Shown in pieces: positions 10,301 through 15,529 of a stretch of 20,484 nt of DNA (position 1 is its first letter; each line of letters begins with the position of its first letter). This stretch comes from Bifidobacteriaceae bacterium (GTDB lineage Bacteria; Actinomycetota; Actinomycetes; Actinomycetales; WQXJ01). The translations under genes and the position numbers were made by a program. The stretch covers positions 1-20,484 of the forward strand of contig JAISCU010000428.1 in assembly GCA_031265345.1 (NCBI GenBank). The letters are read 5' to 3'. The notes under the pieces are model-generated. The model was not told the DNA's origin. It did not search any database and saw nothing but the letters and a program-made list of their open reading frames with translations.

Positions 10301-13300
10301 GAACAAGAACGGCAAAGTCGGGTTCGGCGCTGGGTCGTTGCCGGGCGGCGTGTACCACTTCTGGGTGGCGTGGAGGGACGACCTGGGGCAGTCCTCGGCC
10401 GTCAAGGAGTTCACAGTCGCCGTGCAGGCCGCTCCGGCCGGGTCGGGATACAACATCGACTTGGCGGATGACCGGGAGACCGGCGCCGTGGACCCGTTGA
10501 AGGACGTGACGGGTGATTATCTGCAGCCGTTGACCAACAGCTCGTTCACCCAGCCTGCGCACGGGAAGCTCGCGTTGGACGGGCAGAGCCTGAAGTACAC
10601 CCCGGACCGAGGCTGGGAGGGGACGGACCCGTTCGAGGTGACGGTGTGCGACGACCTGGACCAGTGCGTGGTTCTGCGCTATTCGTTCACCGTGCTGTCG
10701 GTGTGGGTGGCACCGGTGGCGCCGGTGGTGTCGGGAGACACGGCTGTGATCGGCGTGGGCCAGACGGCGGACTTGAAGGGGACGGTCGATCCGGTGCACA
10801 GCCCGGCCATCGTGAACGCGTTCGTGACGCCGTTCCTGGCGTGGATGGCGGACGCGACCATCACGCCGAGCACGGACGGCAAGGTCACCTTCCAAGCCGG
10901 GACCCTGGCCGCCGGGGTGTACGAGTTCACTGTTCGTTACACCGACTCCAATGGCCTGTGGGCGGACGCGAAGTTCGCGGTGACGGTGGTGGACAAGCCG
11001 TTGGTCACGGGTGAGACCTCGGCGCGGGTCAAGGTGGGCGGGACCGCGAGCTTCGCGTTGACCGTGGAGTCCGATGTCACTATCGCTTCGGCGGTCCCTT
11101 CGGGTGTGCCCGCTGGCGCCACCGTGACCGCTGGGACTGACGGCGCGGTGACCTTCCAGGCGGGCTCGTTGCAGCCCGGCGACCACACGTTCACTGTGAC
11201 CTACCAGGACTCGACCGGCCAGGCCTCGGAGCCGGTCGAGTTCACGGTCACCGTCCAGGCGCCGCCGACCGGGCAAGGCCGGGACGTGACCGTGCCGGAC
11301 GACCTGACGTCTGTCCGGCTGGAACCCTTGGCGGACGCGGCCGGTGTGGGACTCCAACCCTTGACGGCGGCATCGTCCACCGTCCCGGACCATGGGACGC
11401 TCAAACCTGAGGGTGCCGGGTTGCGCTACGTGCCGGAGGTCGGTTGGTCGGGGACCGCGGCGTTCACGGTCACGGTCTGCGACGACCTAGACCAGTGCGT
11501 GGACCTGGACTACACGGTGAAGGTGTTGAACGTGTGGTCGCCGCCCGAGCCGCCCACCGCGACGGGTGACACCGCCACCATAGGGACGGGCGGCACGGCC
11601 GAGTTGGAGGGCGAGGTGCGCGCGGATGCCGGCCACGGCGCCAGCATCGTCAAAGCCCAGGTCGTGTCGACGGACGCCTGGCTGGCGGATGCGACCATCG
11701 TCGCGCGGACGGACGGCGGAGTGTCATTCGACGCTGGGACGCTGGCCGCGGGCGTGTATCCGTTCACGGTGCGCTACACCGACTCGAACTCGCTCACCGC
11801 CGATGCCGTCTACACGGTCACCGTGGTCGCCCCGCCTGCGGTCGGCGGCGGCCTGGCAGCCAAAGCCCCGTTGGGCGGCACGGCCAGGTTCCAGTTGACG
11901 GTCGCGAGCGGCGTGGAGGTCGTGTCCGGTTCGGCGAGCGGGCTTCCGGACGGGGCTTCAGCCACGGTCGATGCCGCCGGGTCGGTTTCGTTCTCGGCCG
12001 GGTCGCTAGCGCCGGGCGAGTACCAGTTCGACGTGGCGTTCACGGATTCGTTGGGGCAGGCCTCCGTGCCGGTGACGCTGAATGTGACGGTGCAGGGTCC
12101 GCCCGGCGGCTCTGGGCGAGAGTTCGACGTGGCCGACGACCTGACGGGCGTGGATGTGGACGTGGCGGCGGACGTGACCGGGACGGCGTTGCAGGCGCTG
12201 ACCGCCGTGTCGGTGTCCGGGCCGACCCACGGGAAAGTGACAGTGACCGGCCCGGGAGCGGTGCGTTACACGCCCATGCCAGGTTGGCGGGGCGCGGATT
12301 CGTTCGTCGTGACGGTCTGCGACGACTTGGGGCAGTGCGTGGCTTTGGGTTACACCGCGAACGTGCTCGAGTCCGTTGCCGAGCCGGCCGGGCCGCCTGC
12401 CGCGTCCGGGGCTTCAGGGACTGTCGGGATGGGCGGGACGGTGGAGCTTCTTGGGGCTGCCCACGCCGACACCGAGCACGGCGCGTCGATCGTGTCCGCT
12501 GTGGTGACGGCATCGGGCGAGTGGGCTTCCGGCGCGGGGATCGCGCCGAAACTGGACGGGACGGTCTGGTTCGACGCGCGGGCCCTGCCCGCCGGTGAGT
12601 ACGCGTTCACTGTGACGTTCACGGACTCCAACGGTGCCACGGCGGCGGCCGAGTACACGGTCACGGTGGTGGAGTTCGCGCTGGTCAGCGGCGGGACCTC
12701 GGCCAAGACCGGGATCGGGGGCCGGATCGACCTGCCGTTGACGGTCGCGCCCGGCGCGGCGATCGAGGTCGCGGCCGCTGAGGGCGTCCCGGCCGGAGCG
12801 ACGGCGAGCGTGGGCCTGGACGGGCTGATCGGGTTCGAGGCCGGTTCGCTGCCGGAGGGCGTGTACCGGTTCACGGTGCGGTTCGAGGACCCGGCTGATG
12901 GCGCCACCCAGGAGGTCGTCGTCAGCGTGACGGTCCAGGGGCCGCCCCGTGCCGCCGCTGAAGTGGTGCGGGCCAAGGTGCGCGCGGGCGGGCAGTTGAT
13001 GTTCCCCGAGGATGTGACCTCGACCTATGGCTGGATCGCCGAGCGGCGGATCGAGGACGCCCCTGACCAGGGCACGGCCGTGCTGGGGTCGGTGCATTAC
13101 GACTCGACCGGCGCCGCCGTGGGGGAGCACCAGTTCGTGGTCGATTACACCGACGATCTGGGGCAGTCCACGACGGTGACGTACATCCCGTTGGTCCAGG
13201 CCCCACCGACCGGCGAGGGGAGGTCGTTCGATGTCGCGGATGACCGCACCGCCATCGACATTGATGTGCTGGCCGACGTCACGGGCGCCGATCTGCGGCC

Positions 13301-13718
13301 GCTGGTGGCCGGTTCGATCGCCCAGCCGGACCACGGGGTCGTGGCGTTGGAGGGGACCGGGGTGCGGTACGTCCCGGAGGTCGGCTGGAAGGGGACCACC
13401 AGCTTCAAGGTGACGGTGTGCGACGACCTGGCCCAATGCGTCGACCTGACCTACGAGGTGACGGTGCTGGCCGTCAAACCGACGCCGAGCCCCACGCCCA
13501 CGCCGACCCCGAGCCAGACGCCCGGACCCGAGCCCACGGCATCGCCCACTGCGACGGCACCCGGAGACGAGGCAAGCGCCAGCGGCGGGGCCGGGTCGGG
13601 CCAAGCCGACGGCGACCTGCCCTTCACCGGCTCCGGGCCGTTGCTGGCGCTGGCGTTGGCGGCCCTGGGCCTGCTGGCCGCGGGCTGGCTGCTGCGCCTG
13701 GCCGCCCGCCGCCACTAA
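1338..13718 (+). CDS. Giant LPxTG-anchored surface protein, multi-repeat putative adhesin (4126 aa)
   Basis: The protein is predicted to be secreted and covalently attached to peptidoglycan by a sortase. Residues 1-50 form a signal peptide: basic GRGVGRGLRRG, a hydrophobic core and cleavage after SNA. Residues about 210-540, 1045-1185 and 1670-1835 are three modules rich in AGIGGG / G-TVTISG-hV-A repeats, typical of right-handed beta-helices. Each is followed by a shared VYPLYVPA-type segment. Ig-like and EASESG/TYYFL-type domains separate them. Residues about 2167-2850 hold two InlB-like repeats, Listeria-Bacteroides repeats (motifs like YRFVGWYTE and YTFDGWFVD) and a MucBP-like unit near 2700-2765. 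Residues 2849-4045 are four composite A-B-C modules. A Pro/Thr/Ser spacer, LPFTG (4094-4098), a hydrophobic helix and RLAARRH finish the chain. I recognised only nine cysteines, eight of them in the C domains. No enzymatic domain is seen. Adhesion or glycan binding is inferred from architecture; the ligand is unknown, and no sortase gene lies nearby. Confidence 0.93.
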   Translation: MFSGGMKGFGPWVERGVPWGRGVGRGLRRGAAGLVAAAIALPLVAPASNADPTDTPPAELVVTAQDLDPSAAKLQAVVSSTAQGDYAFKLEGTNAAFDAKYPDDYLLEGTGLTLEGTFAVPIEVTGASPDESPLRVKLNAVTSNGAPGGPAFALANGANVALALEGSNNLVSTQGAGLQVIAGTKLSIADASGAGEPVPTLQVQGADRAAGIGGGDQDGTQGTGTISIGGEVQVEAVGSTDGAGIGGGRSGYAGVIEIKGSSRINATSIGAGIVGSGGLITISGLAEVDVTSTSSSATGIGGGTSGTVTISDSARVRVTSSSTYYGSAGIGGGGGWHGTVTISDSALVDVSALGEAAAIGSGGISQSPGGVVTISGNATVTATAERGAAIGGGYGSPGGVIRITDTAKVIATTTKGTTFGPAAIGGSGAGGMGQVTISGDAMVRASATGTGNTVGIGGSGTRGASPDHFVRIEGSPTVVAYGSVAGIGGGSGTAAVQGSVTISGGFVVASASAAENYAVGSVAGTVSITGGSAYPAVGARGVSGVQDPVGADGEPVFPLHLPAHNGGADLTNLDLTSPPFAYAQHTITEAQRAFIASNAPDTFPAPASVPATSADADRLAATLWVPVGQLSGIELRDVEGFAANVKSGTIPPYSATLGQNVLRDQVVNVQVTASGTPYESTSTALTLMFDQPVPGFEASQIAVTNGSASVATDPSGWSSSPDFKTWTMPLTSVSAQDEVVVDVLSLPGALAGHVVLGAPVEVTVNREAEVVLAPGRNWRPLADTAVVGFGSDVAVVDDANPAPTYWYIAQDLDAAAPSDGPAVRAAALASAEGRGGRGIVRAGQVGTATANSIRVTGLPDASAQVVYVAAEYVDPDQPTVTHFSKPIAIPADAYAAPANLVAANADIGAALSLDAVDAITWAIGGASGEFEAINGLALSVAGDQLELNGLTGARRVTADGGGHGTESIRVTLNGSTITGPANAEAVALTGGADVALDVVGTNAIIGSGNDVAVVRVPYDVDAQTASRLTIASSSAGALEVTKASGQNGSGIGGNWNEGAGTIMIGGDVRLTVASPDWKTESANAMIGSSGGRAGSITIQDEAWVKTGAVHDPNLYGAVAIGARGAGGAGGESTVAITDHATVGTVRNSFVGGTGVSVRVEGGFVVVGGEVTGADVRITGGSVWVDPASEMDAPKDGDGNAVYPLYVPAVLAYRISPRVWASLTNLDVGGSNLPYTQHTITEEQKDWLAGLGTFPAPTTFPATSADAGNLAAVLWVAAPASPGLVGDIQLGQAPDFDGAATGAAKVVAGAPAWSTALANNLVATQVEATLTANGAKGTQTSTELVMRLQPESPGLRPDDLVVVPGTGSAVVTRMSPESTGLGSLYVMDLAAEPTEGDLRIGFASHNFVAPLVNGEVYRNQGAALTVTDPGTRHFTSIGGNFAVTANWPGEYYAQVGGTAPGSIDELKASAQLTGDLVYGANTIDQGAVTYGYAADEEIPVYWAFQAENGNWSGIVQSAIPAYTGDPAWFALPAGTASAAVTATAQSADVYRLTGLSGALTWLNGHDLRFDSVPLELNSSFSGTRTFRVDGSSIGNLAPLRVRINGLTLSGVARPFVLANGAQGSLTVDGSNSLASSSGGSPCGLTVEPGTSLAITSSSGGDLTAQGGSYSSTRAYGPGIGAQNGSGALRIDGDVTVRAIGAGSSDYGAAGIGADVRNGSSMYAMGGPVVIGGQARVYATGSGSGAGIGGTGSGGVGATGATNSITIQDDAFVVAVGGATGVGIGGGNSTVAGLGTVTITGGTVVARPGATTNPAIGGLAPGAVKITGGNVYAGNTSLGAGDLVGADSAAVYPLYVPASLGATDLKDTQVTSADWPGGSLQTIRPDAEAQLAAWGIADHWPADLAGVAWVAADQAKGKLYRSFEADGVPVVGTAQSASGEARAFVSPQFRSLGSAQSSDYNILTEGLDLLTISGDGAVDTATTRVLTFTLEDAADLAGSTVTLAPEGTFAATAGVLTAVEGSGNTKYSVDVTGDWSEGDVVRVTLDSSSSAAHVAPPIQDVTLHRDVTPPVLSDPAGERLTGTTASATVTASEAGQLFYLALPATASGPSDADVKAGTKLAMTAGVNTIAITGLASNAEQKVYLLAQDLEGLWSSPVTEIGLPEAYPFSVGLAPSHGSITNAADLATAYPAGARIELKARPEMAYAVESWSDGGAGGSFTDRHASTTVYTMPSGPAQVDVSFGRAVAYVSAEAIDGAAGTATTTQVRLTFEFSLPDGLNASNIVLPSGMAVTGVASAGDGVYVVTLSGVSAEGTAPFEVRSPGTAFVPVVHDAVLHYDSTAPALTEAGWSRTAVSSGSVSFEASESGTYYFLVDLVGSTAPSAADVVAGARSDAMDAGSNTISLDGSDLTTGARRVVYVVGVDGEGNRSSVAVLPLGAFSKLTVHRRVIDPGTAYADADSYAEGAQAYLTAIPAKGYEFIRWQPEAGASEAMFGDTGSASTSFTMPGNDATVRALFAKRTLSVGFVLDVPPAAPEDTSDWSASGEAVIEGRIPAPPATPELADYRFVGWYTEPQVLDRADPSKAWYFAKAPVTADMIADDGVTVTLYGAWATKYGEVRYALGGSETEPVSPTSVGPDRVEIGSKIVDAPSFGTVLSRAGYTFDGWFVDAGHQQPVAAETTLDELSLTLHAKWLPNGDADYFVKHYKTAFSPVGVLADTEILEGRIGTSVTAVPRQYVGYLYDQASSTTSGTVTEDPALVLDLYYEAKLVAVVFDTGDGSPQPATVAGRYDHPLRIRPNEVNRPGYALLGWRSATVDRWDFATTPMTVDNGVTGIDGSVGRLELTAVWAAAPTATGATYTIGLAGETVLAGSATADTANGASIRKAVVTTEAEWLAKATIEPALDGTVRFQAGSLPAGDYPFVVEYTDSNDLTATADFTVTVAAPPSVSGETADRIKAGGTADFTMTVKSAATVTGTVVTGEATVTAGVTANKNGKVGFGAGSLPGGVYHFWVAWRDDLGQSSAVKEFTVAVQAAPAGSGYNIDLADDRETGAVDPLKDVTGDYLQPLTNSSFTQPAHGKLALDGQSLKYTPDRGWEGTDPFEVTVCDDLDQCVVLRYSFTVLSVWVAPVAPVVSGDTAVIGVGQTADLKGTVDPVHSPAIVNAFVTPFLAWMADATITPSTDGKVTFQAGTLAAGVYEFTVRYTDSNGLWADAKFAVTVVDKPLVTGETSARVKVGGTASFALTVESDVTIASAVPSGVPAGATVTAGTDGAVTFQAGSLQPGDHTFTVTYQDSTGQASEPVEFTVTVQAPPTGQGRDVTVPDDLTSVRLEPLADAAGVGLQPLTAASSTVPDHGTLKPEGAGLRYVPEVGWSGTAAFTVTVCDDLDQCVDLDYTVKVLNVWSPPEPPTATGDTATIGTGGTAELEGEVRADAGHGASIVKAQVVSTDAWLADATIVARTDGGVSFDAGTLAAGVYPFTVRYTDSNSLTADAVYTVTVVAPPAVGGGLAAKAPLGGTARFQLTVASGVEVVSGSASGLPDGASATVDAAGSVSFSAGSLAPGEYQFDVAFTDSLGQASVPVTLNVTVQGPPGGSGREFDVADDLTGVDVDVAADVTGTALQALTAVSVSGPTHGKVTVTGPGAVRYTPMPGWRGADSFVVTVCDDLGQCVALGYTANVLESVAEPAGPPAASGASGTVGMGGTVELLGAAHADTEHGASIVSAVVTASGEWASGAGIAPKLDGTVWFDARALPAGEYAFTVTFTDSNGATAAAEYTVTVVEFALVSGGTSAKTGIGGRIDLPLTVAPGAAIEVAAAEGVPAGATASVGLDGLIGFEAGSLPEGVYRFTVRFEDPADGATQEVVVSVTVQGPPRAAAEVVRAKVRAGGQLMFPEDVTSTYGWIAERRIEDAPDQGTAVLGSVHYDSTGAAVGEHQFVVDYTDDLGQSTTVTYIPLVQAPPTGEGRSFDVADDRTAIDIDVLADVTGADLRPLVAGSIAQPDHGVVALEGTGVRYVPEVGWKGTTSFKVTVCDDLAQCVDLTYEVTVLAVKPTPSPTPTPTPSQTPGPEPTASPTATAPGDEASASGGAGSGQADGDLPFTGSGPLLALALAALGLLAAGWLLRLAARRH
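1965..2950 (+). repeat. GIGGG beta-helix repeat module 1
   Basis: The encoded protein repeats a pattern of about 25-35 residues: A-G/A-I-G-G-G, a short glycine-rich loop, then G-(T/V)-(V/I)-T-I-S-(G/D) and a hydrophobic strand. At least nine copies are visible, for example AGIGGGRSGYAG, TGIGGGTSGTVTISD, AAIGGGYGSPGGVIRITD and VAGIGGGSGT. Spacing of Gly and Ile/Val suits a parallel beta-helix. Similar GIGGG repeats occur in large surface proteins of gut Firmicutes and Actinobacteria. Confidence 0.8.
2252..2374 (+). repeat. Direct repeat of 27 bp, 96 bp apart
   Basis: The 27 bases at 2252-2278 recur exactly at 2348-2374, an offset of 96 bp or 32 codons. Both encode GTVTISDSA within beta-helix module 1. 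Identity at the DNA level, in contrast to the diverged neighbouring repeats, indicates a recent unit duplication or gene conversion. Confidence 0.85.
4470..4885 (+). repeat. GIGGG beta-helix repeat module 2
   Basis: This is a shorter version of the repeat in module 1, with units such as SGIGGNWNEGAGTIMIGGDV, AMIGSSGGRAGSITIQDEA, VAIGARGAGGAGGESTVAIT and DVRITGGSVWVDP. It is preceded by an ALSVAGDQLELNG-type lead-in and followed by the YPLYVPA segment, as in the other two modules. DNA similarity to modules 1 and 3 is low, so the duplication is old. Confidence 0.7.
6350..6835 (+). repeat. GIGGG beta-helix repeat module 3
   Basis: Units include PGIGAQNGSGALRIDGDV, AGIGADVRNG, GPVVIGGQARVYATGSG, AGIGGTGSGGVG, VGIGGGNSTVAGLGTVTITG and AVKITGGNVYAGN. 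The module starts after a PSVT-like strand region encoding one lone cysteine (GGSPCG, near 6257) and ends in the third YPLYVPA segment. Together the three modules form the N-terminal half of the exported chain. Confidence 0.7.
9882..10709 (+). repeat. Composite A-B-C module, copy 1
   Basis: About 276 residues. Domain A starts TATGATYTIGLAGETV and ends in YTDSNDLTATADFTVTV. Domain B starts PPSVSGETADRIKAGGTADF and ends in DDLGQSSAVKEFTV. Domain C starts AGSGYNIDLADD and ends GWEGTDPFEVTVCDDLDQC. Domain C resembles bacterial Ig-like Big_9/cadherin-like units (tandem-95 type: TQPAHGKL, then Y-TPD-GW-G-DPF-VTVCDD). Its two cysteines seven residues apart could form a disulfide. Confidence 0.8.
10710..11540 (+). 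repeat. Composite A-B-C module, copy 2
   Basis: Same order as copy 1, with landmarks VVSGDTAVIGVGQTADLKG (A), LVTGETSARVKVGGTASF (B) and PPTGQGRDVTVPDDLTSV through VTVCDDLDQCVDLDYTVKVL (C). The conserved first cysteine codon is at 11478, 831 bp after that of copy 1. Confidence 0.8.
11541..12380 (+). repeat. Composite A-B-C module, copy 3
   Basis: Landmarks are TATGDTATIGTGGTAELEG (A), VGGGLAAKAPLGGTARFQLT (B) and PPGGSGREFDVADDLTGV through VTVCDDLGQCVALGYTANVL (C). The first cysteine codon is at 12318, 840 bp after copy 2. Domain B has drifted from the VSGET consensus. Confidence 0.8.
12381..13470 (+). repeat. Composite module copy 4, A-B-B'-C with one extra domain
   Basis: The first cysteine codon is at 13419, 1101 bp after copy 3, so this copy is about 90 residues longer than the others. 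The surplus is a second B-like domain at about 12942-13208 (PPRAAAEVVRAKVRAGGQL to DDLGQSTTVTYIPLVQAPPT). Domain C then follows normally (TGEGRSFDVADD to VTVCDDLAQC). The Pro/Thr wall-spanning spacer begins directly after it. Confidence 0.8.
13617..13715 (+). other. LPFTG cell-wall sorting signal and membrane helix
   Basis: LPFTG is encoded at 13617-13631, followed by a Leu/Ala-rich hydrophobic stretch of about 20 residues and the basic tail RLAARRH. This is the standard order for sortase-cleaved wall proteins, with cleavage between Thr and Gly. It is preceded by a spacer of PTPSPTPTPTPS type that would span the wall. Confidence 0.92.
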
Positions 13719-13731
13719 TCCGGGGACGGTT

Positions 13732-13749
13732 CCCGACCGCCTAGTCGGG
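13732..13749 (+). terminator. Possible terminator hairpin after the giant gene
   Basis: CCCGAC-CGCCTA-GTCGGG forms a perfect 6-bp stem that two T-G pairs could extend, 13 nt after the TAA stop. There is no T-tract, which is common for hairpins in high-GC actinobacteria, so termination is plausible but unproved. Confidence 0.45.
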
Positions 13750-13866
13750 GGACAGACGTCGCCGGGACGGTGATTCGGCGCAACCGCTGCGATCACTCGG
13801 GCCACGTTTGCGCAGGTCAAAGCACTGGACGTGACGGGGTCCACCCAGGCTACGCACACGAATGGC

Positions 13867-13898
13867 GACCGGTGTCGCACTGGTGTTACACTCCGGTC
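13867..13898 (+). promoter_or_regulatory. vapBC promoter with inverted repeat, leaderless
   Basis: TACACT at 13887-13892 has the TAnnnT form of a -10 box and ends 6 nt before the ATG at 13899, so transcription should start on the A of the start codon. No Shine-Dalgarno sequence precedes the ATG. An inverted repeat GACCGG (13867-13872) / CCGGTC (13893-13898) brackets the -10 box, and GTGT-T-ACAC lies inside it. This fits autorepression by the antitoxin-toxin complex, which is inference from how VapBC systems usually work. Confidence 0.5.
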
Positions 13899-14165
13899 AT
13901 GCCTACATCGTTGCCACGCCACGCCATCACCGAAACCCGGCAGATAGCCGCCGCCATCGACTTGGGTGCCTCGAACTGGCCAGGCGCCCGCGGTCGCGCG
14001 GACGTCGCCCGCCTGCTGTTGCTCGAGGGTGCGGAGTCGCTCCGCCGCCGCCGCTATGCCGAGCGCGCTTCGCGCGAGGCCGCTTTGACCCGGTGGGCCG
14101 GGGCCATGCCCGGCGTGTTCCCGCCCGGCGCGGTGGCGACGCTCCACGAAGAGTGGCCCGCGTGA
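13899..14165 (+). CDS. VapB-type antitoxin
   Basis: An 88-residue protein starting MPTSLPRHAITETRQIAAAI. The frame is open further upstream to 13770, but the leaderless promoter geometry favours the ATG at 13899. The N-terminal part (HAITETRQIAAAIDLGASN, then RADVARLLLLEGAESL) resembles the short helical DNA-binding region of antitoxins that accompany PIN toxins in actinobacteria. The C-terminal part with GAMPGVFPPGAVATLHEEW would wrap the toxin. Its stop overlaps the toxin start by 4 nt (GTGA), typical of a coupled pair in which antitoxin is made first. The function is inferred mainly from position beside a clear PIN protein; the sequence alone is a weak match. Confidence 0.7.
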   Translation: MPTSLPRHAITETRQIAAAIDLGASNWPGARGRADVARLLLLEGAESLRRRRYAERASREAALTRWAGAMPGVFPPGAVATLHEEWPA

Positions 14166-14542
14166 TAGTCCTCGACGCCAACGCGGTCATAGCGTTCCTG
14201 GATCCCGCCGACCCGCATTTCGGCTCCGCCCGGGCCGTCTTCGCCTCCGGCGAGCCGCTCGCGATTCCTGCGTTGACCCTGGCCGAGGTCATGGTGCACC
14301 CCTTGCCCGACGCGGGAGGTTGGGACAAGTTCGTGGCCGATTTTGACATAGAGATCATTCCCCTCCTGACCACCGACCCGGCCGGCCTCGCCCAGGTGCG
14401 CCGTGAAACCCGCCTGAGGATGCCCGACGCAGCGGTCTTGCACGCCGCCCAAGCCCTGAAAGCGGCGATTGCGACCACGGACGCCCGCGTGGCGGCCGAG
14501 GCGCGGGCGAGGGGCCTCGCCACCCATCCTGCGGTGCCCTGA
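14162..14542 (+). CDS. vapC: VapC-type PIN-domain ribonuclease toxin
   Basis: A 126-residue protein starting from GTG at 14162, whose GTGA overlaps the antitoxin stop. The PIN acidic residues are present in order: Asp5 in VIVLDANAVIAF, the Glu in TLAEVMV, the Asp in MPDAAVLHAA and the Asp in ATTDARVAAEA. Length and motif order match VapC ribonucleases, which use Mg2+ to cut tRNA or rRNA and stop growth when the antitoxin is degraded. All catalytic positions look intact, so the toxin should be active. The frame runs open to 13862, but the upstream part overlaps the antitoxin and is not credible. The RNA target cannot be read from the sequence. Confidence 0.85.
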   Translation: MIVLDANAVIAFLDPADPHFGSARAVFASGEPLAIPALTLAEVMVHPLPDAGGWDKFVADFDIEIIPLLTTDPAGLAQVRRETRLRMPDAAVLHAAQALKAAIATTDARVAAEARARGLATHPAVP

Positions 14543-14626
14543 CCCCGGCCCGGAGCGACGCCATCGGGGAAGACCGGGACGCCCGGCGCCGGCATCGGCG
14601 CAGTTGGCGGCCTGCCTATGTGAGTC

Positions 14627-14656
14627 GAGTGAGTGAGTGAGTGGGTGAGTTATGCT
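14627..14656 (+). promoter_or_regulatory. GAGT tetranucleotide repeat next to a possible -10 box upstream of fic
   Basis: Four perfect GAGT units (14627-14642), then GGGT and a further GAGT (to 14650), run directly into TATGCT (14651-14656), a plausible -10 element. The repeat occupies the -35 and spacer region. Transcription from here would give a short leader carrying the AGGGAGGTG ribosome site at 14661-14669. Confidence 0.4.
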
Positions 14657-14674
14657 GGCGAGGGAGGTGACTGG

Positions 14675-15529
14675 ATGAAGGACAGGTTCCACCTGACACG
14701 GGAGGAAAACGTCTTCCTGGCGCGAAAACGCTGGCCGGAAAGCATCTACTCCGGCATGCGAATGGAGAATCGCAAGGTCACCTTCTCTCAGACCCAGACC
14801 ATCTTGGAAGGCGCCAATGTCGCCGGAGTGTCGCTGGACGATGTCCAGGCGATCCTCAACCTGCGCGACGCCTGGCGATTCGTGCTGGACACCCTGGACG
14901 AGCCCGTGGATGTGGCCTATCTCAGTTCGATCCAGGCCAAAGTGTCTTTCCGGGAGGCGTTGGCCTGGGGGACGCTGCGGACTGGGTCGATCGGCATTTC
15001 CGGAGTCGGCTATGTGCCTCCCGTTCCCGTGGCCGAGACGGCCGAGGCCGGCCTGGCGGCCTTGATGGATCCCGCGCGGTCGGCCACGGCCACTGCCTTG
15101 ACGGTCTTCAGCTGGGTGGCGCGCAGCCAGCGGTTCTGGGATGGCAACAAACGCACGGCGATGCTGGCTGCCAACCGGATTCTGATCAGCGCGGGTGCCG
15201 GGATACTCCTGGTTCCTGACCGGTCCATGGTGCCTTTTTCCCGCATCCTCAGCGCCTTCTACGAATCCGGGAACTCAGGTGAGTTGGAGCGCTTTCTCTA
15301 TTCCGAGGCCGTGTTCGGGATCGAACCCCTGCCGCCTCCGGTGCCAACGCCGCCGAGTCCGAGGACCGGGGCCTGGCTCAAGCAACGCCGACGGGAGAAG
15401 GGCCTGACCCAGCGGCAACTCGCCGAGGCCATCGGCGTTACGACGAGCGCTATAGCCAACATCGAGCAAGGCCAGCGCCGAGGCTCTGCGGCGCTCTGGG
15501 ACCGAATCGCACCGGTGCTGTCTGGCTGA
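14675..15529 (+). CDS. Fic-domain protein fused to a C-terminal HTH, catalytic His replaced by Gln
   Basis: A 284-residue protein. The start at 14675 is chosen because a strong GGAGGTGA site precedes it; the frame also contains a GTG at 14633 inside the GAGT repeat. Residues about 20-60 hold an N-terminal helix region with QTILEG (Glu45), resembling the inhibitory (S/T)xxxE(G/N) motif. The Fic core follows, with the signature at 152-160 reading QRFWDGNKR where active Fic AMP-transferases have HxFxDGN(G/K)R. The nucleotide-binding DGNKR is kept, but the catalytic His is Gln. After a Pro-rich linker (about 215-230), residues 230-284 form an XRE-type HTH (GLTQRQLAEAIGVTTSAIANIEQG). Fic proteins normally transfer AMP or another nucleotide part to a target protein. 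This one may be inactive, use another chemistry, or act as a regulator. No separate antitoxin gene adjoins it. Confidence 0.82.
   Translation: MKDRFHLTREENVFLARKRWPESIYSGMRMENRKVTFSQTQTILEGANVAGVSLDDVQAILNLRDAWRFVLDTLDEPVDVAYLSSIQAKVSFREALAWGTLRTGSIGISGVGYVPPVPVAETAEAGLAALMDPARSATATALTVFSWVARSQRFWDGNKRTAMLAANRILISAGAGILLVPDRSMVPFSRILSAFYESGNSGELERFLYSEAVFGIEPLPPPVPTPPSPRTGAWLKQRRREKGLTQRQLAEAIGVTTSAIANIEQGQRRGSAALWDRIAPVLSG

Noticed and set aside
13778..13860. Possible attachment site or insertion-sequence end next to vapBC
   Set aside because: No terminal inverted repeats, target duplication, integrase or transposase is visible anywhere in the accessory region.
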